DNA from: Fibrobacter sp. UBA4375
GTDB lineage: Bacteria; Fibrobacterota; Fibrobacteria; Fibrobacterales; Fibrobacteraceae
Assembly: GCA_002391195.1 (NCBI GenBank)
Contig: DGRZ01000040.1
Coordinates: forward strand, 1-6,179
Length of the DNA: 6,179 bases
Direction: 5' to 3'
The notes under the pieces were generated by a model. It was not told the origin of the DNA and made no database searches. It worked only from the letters and a program-made list of their open reading frames with translations. The position numbers and the translations under genes are program-made. Below, in pieces: positions 4,878-6,179 of this stretch (position 1 is its first letter; every line of letters starts with the position of its first letter).

Positions 4878-5346
4878 TTATTTCAACAACTTGTTTTCCC
4901 CAATCGACTCCAGCACGGTCATCTGCGAAATCGCTATCTGGTTCAGCTTTTGCAGCCTTTCGGGCTGCGGCAGCCCTTCCTTAATCAATACGGAATTCAG
5001 CGATTCCATATTCGAAAGGCAAATCAGCTGGTTCACCGTCGCATAGTCGCGGACATTCCCCAGCAAGTCGGCATGGGTATCGCGCCATTCCTTCGCGGTA
5101 AAGCCAAACAGGGCGACATTCAAAACGTCTGCCTCGCTTGCATAAACCATGCTCATCTGCTGCTTCGAAAGCGTCGCGGTAATCAAGTTTTGCTTGATTG
5201 CGTCCGTATGGATATGGTAATTGATTAGTGGAAAGTATCCATTGTTTTGTCGAAAGGACGAAATTGTTGCTTCCTGCCATATTTTTAATTGTACCGAATT
5301 CGGTATAATTAAAATCGGGATTGAAGAAAAACGTGTTCGTGCCCAG
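4878..5346 (-). pseudogene. Wreck of a second KilA-N gene
   Basis: The right part (5346-5236) reads LGTNTFFFNPDF, then NYTEFGTIKN and MAGSNNFVLSTKQWI, matching residues 54-90 of the intact KilA-N protein. The left part, in another frame from about 5225, reads INYHIHTDAIKQNL, then EADVLNVALFGFTAKEWR and NVRDYATVNQLICLSNMES, ending in ENKLLK. The first 50 or so residues and about 62 residues between QWI and INYHIH are missing, including the conserved GRYGGTYAHKDIAFEFG block, and the parts are out of frame. It is clearly diverged from the intact copy (many substitutions, higher GC), so it is not a recent duplicate. It lies directly after the GNAT gene stop with no sign of its own start. The surviving NYTEFGTI codons form a palindrome. 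A C-terminal fragment could still be translated from an internal start, but there is no evidence for it. Confidence 0.85.
5283..5314. repeat. 32-bp near-perfect palindrome inside the KilA-N wreck
   Basis: TTTTAATTGTACC, GAATTC and GGTATAATTAAAA in order pair at 15 of 16 positions; the one mismatch is G5291/T5306. The inner 24 bp (5287-5310) are the codons N-Y-T-E-F-G-T-I on the minus strand, exactly homologous to codons 66-73 of the intact KilA-N gene, whose palindrome has different arms. It is almost the same element as the intergenic palindrome at 3640-3663. Confidence 0.85.
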
Positions 5347-5369
5347 TGTCACCAGTGGTGTCAAAATTT

Positions 5370-5969
5370 CTACGACACGAAGTCGATCAAGTCCAGATAC
5401 ATCATCCTGGTGTTCAACGACTGGCTCGAATCAACACGGAAGGCTTCTTTCTCGAGATTTTCGTCCGAATACAAAAAACGGAAACCGTTCTTTTGGTAAA
5501 AATTTATCGTTTCGGGCCTGTTGTAGGCATCGACAACCATAAAGCGACAACCAGTCTTGTTATCCGGGTGGATAAACCAGGAAATCAGGTAATCAATGAC
5601 CTGACTCCCCAAGTGCAAGCCGCTGCGTTGAAACTGACCGTTAACTCCCAATCGTCCAATCAGGAGCGCAGGATACGTACGCGTATGCTTTGCATTGGGC
5701 ACCTTGCGTTCTAGGCGGTTCCGCGAAGACTTGGGAATCATTGTCGATTTGATGCTGTCGTTGGACAAAGTGAAGGCGCAGGCTATCTGCGGCGATTCCG
5801 TATTCGTTACAGCGATATAGCTTTTCCCCAACAATTGAGCGGAGTACAAGTACGCATCGTTCCGAAAGAAATCATCTAGATCCTCATCGCCGCAGCAGAA
5901 CGAGGACAGGTCGGTATTCTTGTCGATGGGGTAAAGGGTGCAATCAGATGCTAAACGGATTCTTTCCAT
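5370..5969 (-). CDS. GNAT-family acetyltransferase, probable toxin of a toxin-antitoxin pair
   Basis: The 199-residue protein has the layout of GNAT toxins of the AtaT/TacT type. An N-terminal FCCGDEDLDDFFRNDA (24-39) corresponds to the usual 'F.CG...L..FL...A' opening. Next come the core strand LLIGRLGVNGQFQ (102-114) and the loop QRSGLHLGSQ (114-123). The acetyl-CoA loop is normally Q/R-x-x-G-x-G/A; here His119 occupies the last place, a departure worth noting. Near the end, VDAYNRPETINFYQKNGF (146-163) carries the conserved Tyr158, placed like the catalytic Tyr of TacT/AtaT. Such toxins acetylate the amino group of aminoacyl-tRNAs and block translation in the cytosol. The start is ATG 5969, with SD AGAGAGG six bases upstream; it overlaps the upstream small gene by 26 bases, indicating coupled translation. 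Toxin function and tRNA target are inferred, not shown. Confidence 0.8.
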   Translation of the reverse strand: MERIRLASDCTLYPIDKNTDLSSFCCGDEDLDDFFRNDAYLYSAQLLGKSYIAVTNTESPQIACAFTLSNDSIKSTMIPKSSRNRLERKVPNAKHTRTYPALLIGRLGVNGQFQRSGLHLGSQVIDYLISWFIHPDNKTGCRFMVVDAYNRPETINFYQKNGFRFLYSDENLEKEAFRVDSSQSLNTRMMYLDLIDFVS

Positions 5970-6138
5970 TATGGGCCTCTCTGTAAGAACGTGCGCGGGC
6001 GGCCATCTCGTCGATTTGGGCGAAGGAAACTTTGAGCCCGAGACGACGCGGATTCTTTTCGTGTTCTTCGGCAGCACGAACGAACGACTCTGCCGTAGAG
6101 CCTGTAAGAACCGGGATATTTCTTATTTCAAGAGCCAT
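5944..6138 (-). CDS. Small putative antitoxin of the GNAT toxin
   Basis: This 64-residue protein, MALEIRNIPVLTGSTAE followed by SFVRAAEEHEKNPRR and DEMAARARSYREAHNG, lies directly upstream of the GNAT gene and overlaps it by 26 bases. It has an N-terminal strand-like segment (EIRNIPVL) that is Phd-like in appearance, an acidic helix (AESFVRAAEEHEK) and a basic tail. It does not look like the ribbon-helix-helix (DUF1778) antitoxin usual for AtaT/TacT systems. The order, small size, overlap and private promoter fit a type II antitoxin that neutralises the acetyltransferase and probably autoregulates. The SD is GGGGG (6147-6143), four bases before ATG 6138. The antitoxin role is inferred from context alone. 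Confidence 0.7.
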   Translation of the reverse strand: MALEIRNIPVLTGSTAESFVRAAEEHEKNPRRLGLKVSFAQIDEMAARARSYREAHNGKNPFSI

Positions 6139-6149
6139 AATACCCCCAT

Positions 6150-6178
6150 AATCTACATTTATTTGCAGGTTCGGTCAA
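6150..6178 (-). promoter_or_regulatory. Promoter of the toxin-antitoxin operon
   Basis: On the minus strand, TTGACC (6178-6173), a 17-bp spacer and TAGATT (6155-6150) form a good sigma70-like promoter. The predicted start near 6143 is only about five bases before the antitoxin ATG and falls within the SD, so the mRNA would have almost no leader, as with the ATPase gene. Confidence 0.6.
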
Positions 6179-6179
6179 C

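Noticed and set aside
5344..5369. The CACCA-C-TGGTG repeat after the GNAT gene as a terminator.
   Set aside because: The stem is five pairs around one base and has no T tract.

Overview
The window looks like an accessory region on a moderately GC-rich bacterial chromosome. The gene families, the TTGAC-N17-TATWTT promoters, SD-led starts and a 'GTCATCCCCGCG' interspersed repeat would fit a Fibrobacter-like gut bacterium of the Fibrobacterota/Bacteroidota group. That placement is an inference, not a proof. The left edge carries the end of an OhrR-type peroxide-sensing MarR regulator, probably core genome. Everything to its right looks like a mosaic of transferred and decaying genes.

Layout: (1) 3-434 (+), OhrR-like regulator, 5' end outside the window. 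(2) 435-697, AT-rich leader with three 13-bp direct repeats at an exact 33-bp period and a promoter. (3) 698-2047 (+), AAA_14/DUF4143-type ATPase with a PD-(D/E)XK-like C-terminus. (4) 2044-2185 (+), collapsed copy of a small acidic gene whose intact paralogue lies at 3716-4033; its ATG overlaps the ATPase stop. (5) 2186-2211, perfect 26-bp palindrome, probably a bidirectional terminator. (6) 2215-2683 (-), collapsed, frameshifted RhuM/PLD-like gene. (7) 2691-3515 (-), intact KilA-N protein with a strong promoter at 3594-3622. (8) 3640-3663, intergenic palindrome, then the intact acidic orphan gene 3716-4033 (+). (9) 4034-4358, gene-free stretch with hairpins, a REP-like repeat and a promoter. 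(10) 4359-4814 (+), ASCH/PUA-like protein. (11) 4878-5346 (-), wreck of a second KilA-N gene. (12) 5370-6138 (-), a probable toxin-antitoxin pair: a 64-residue putative antitoxin overlapping a GNAT acetyltransferase, with its own promoter.

The most unusual signal is a set of four palindromes of at least 24 bp centred on GAATTC/GAATTT. Two lie inside the two KilA-N genes and occupy exactly the same eight codons in each, with different but self-complementary arms. Two lie between genes. The intergenic one at 3640-3663 matches the one inside the KilA-N wreck at 20 of 24 positions, and all four differences are compensated in the opposite arm. This suggests a DNA or RNA element maintained as a palindrome within and around KilA-N genes: an operator, a recombination site or a mobile palindromic unit.

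A second theme is decay by internal deletion. Three wrecks (acidic-gene copy, RhuM/PLD, second KilA-N) keep pieces from both sides of a lost middle. The likely working units today are the ATPase, the KilA-N gene, the acidic orphan, the ASCH gene and the toxin-antitoxin pair.
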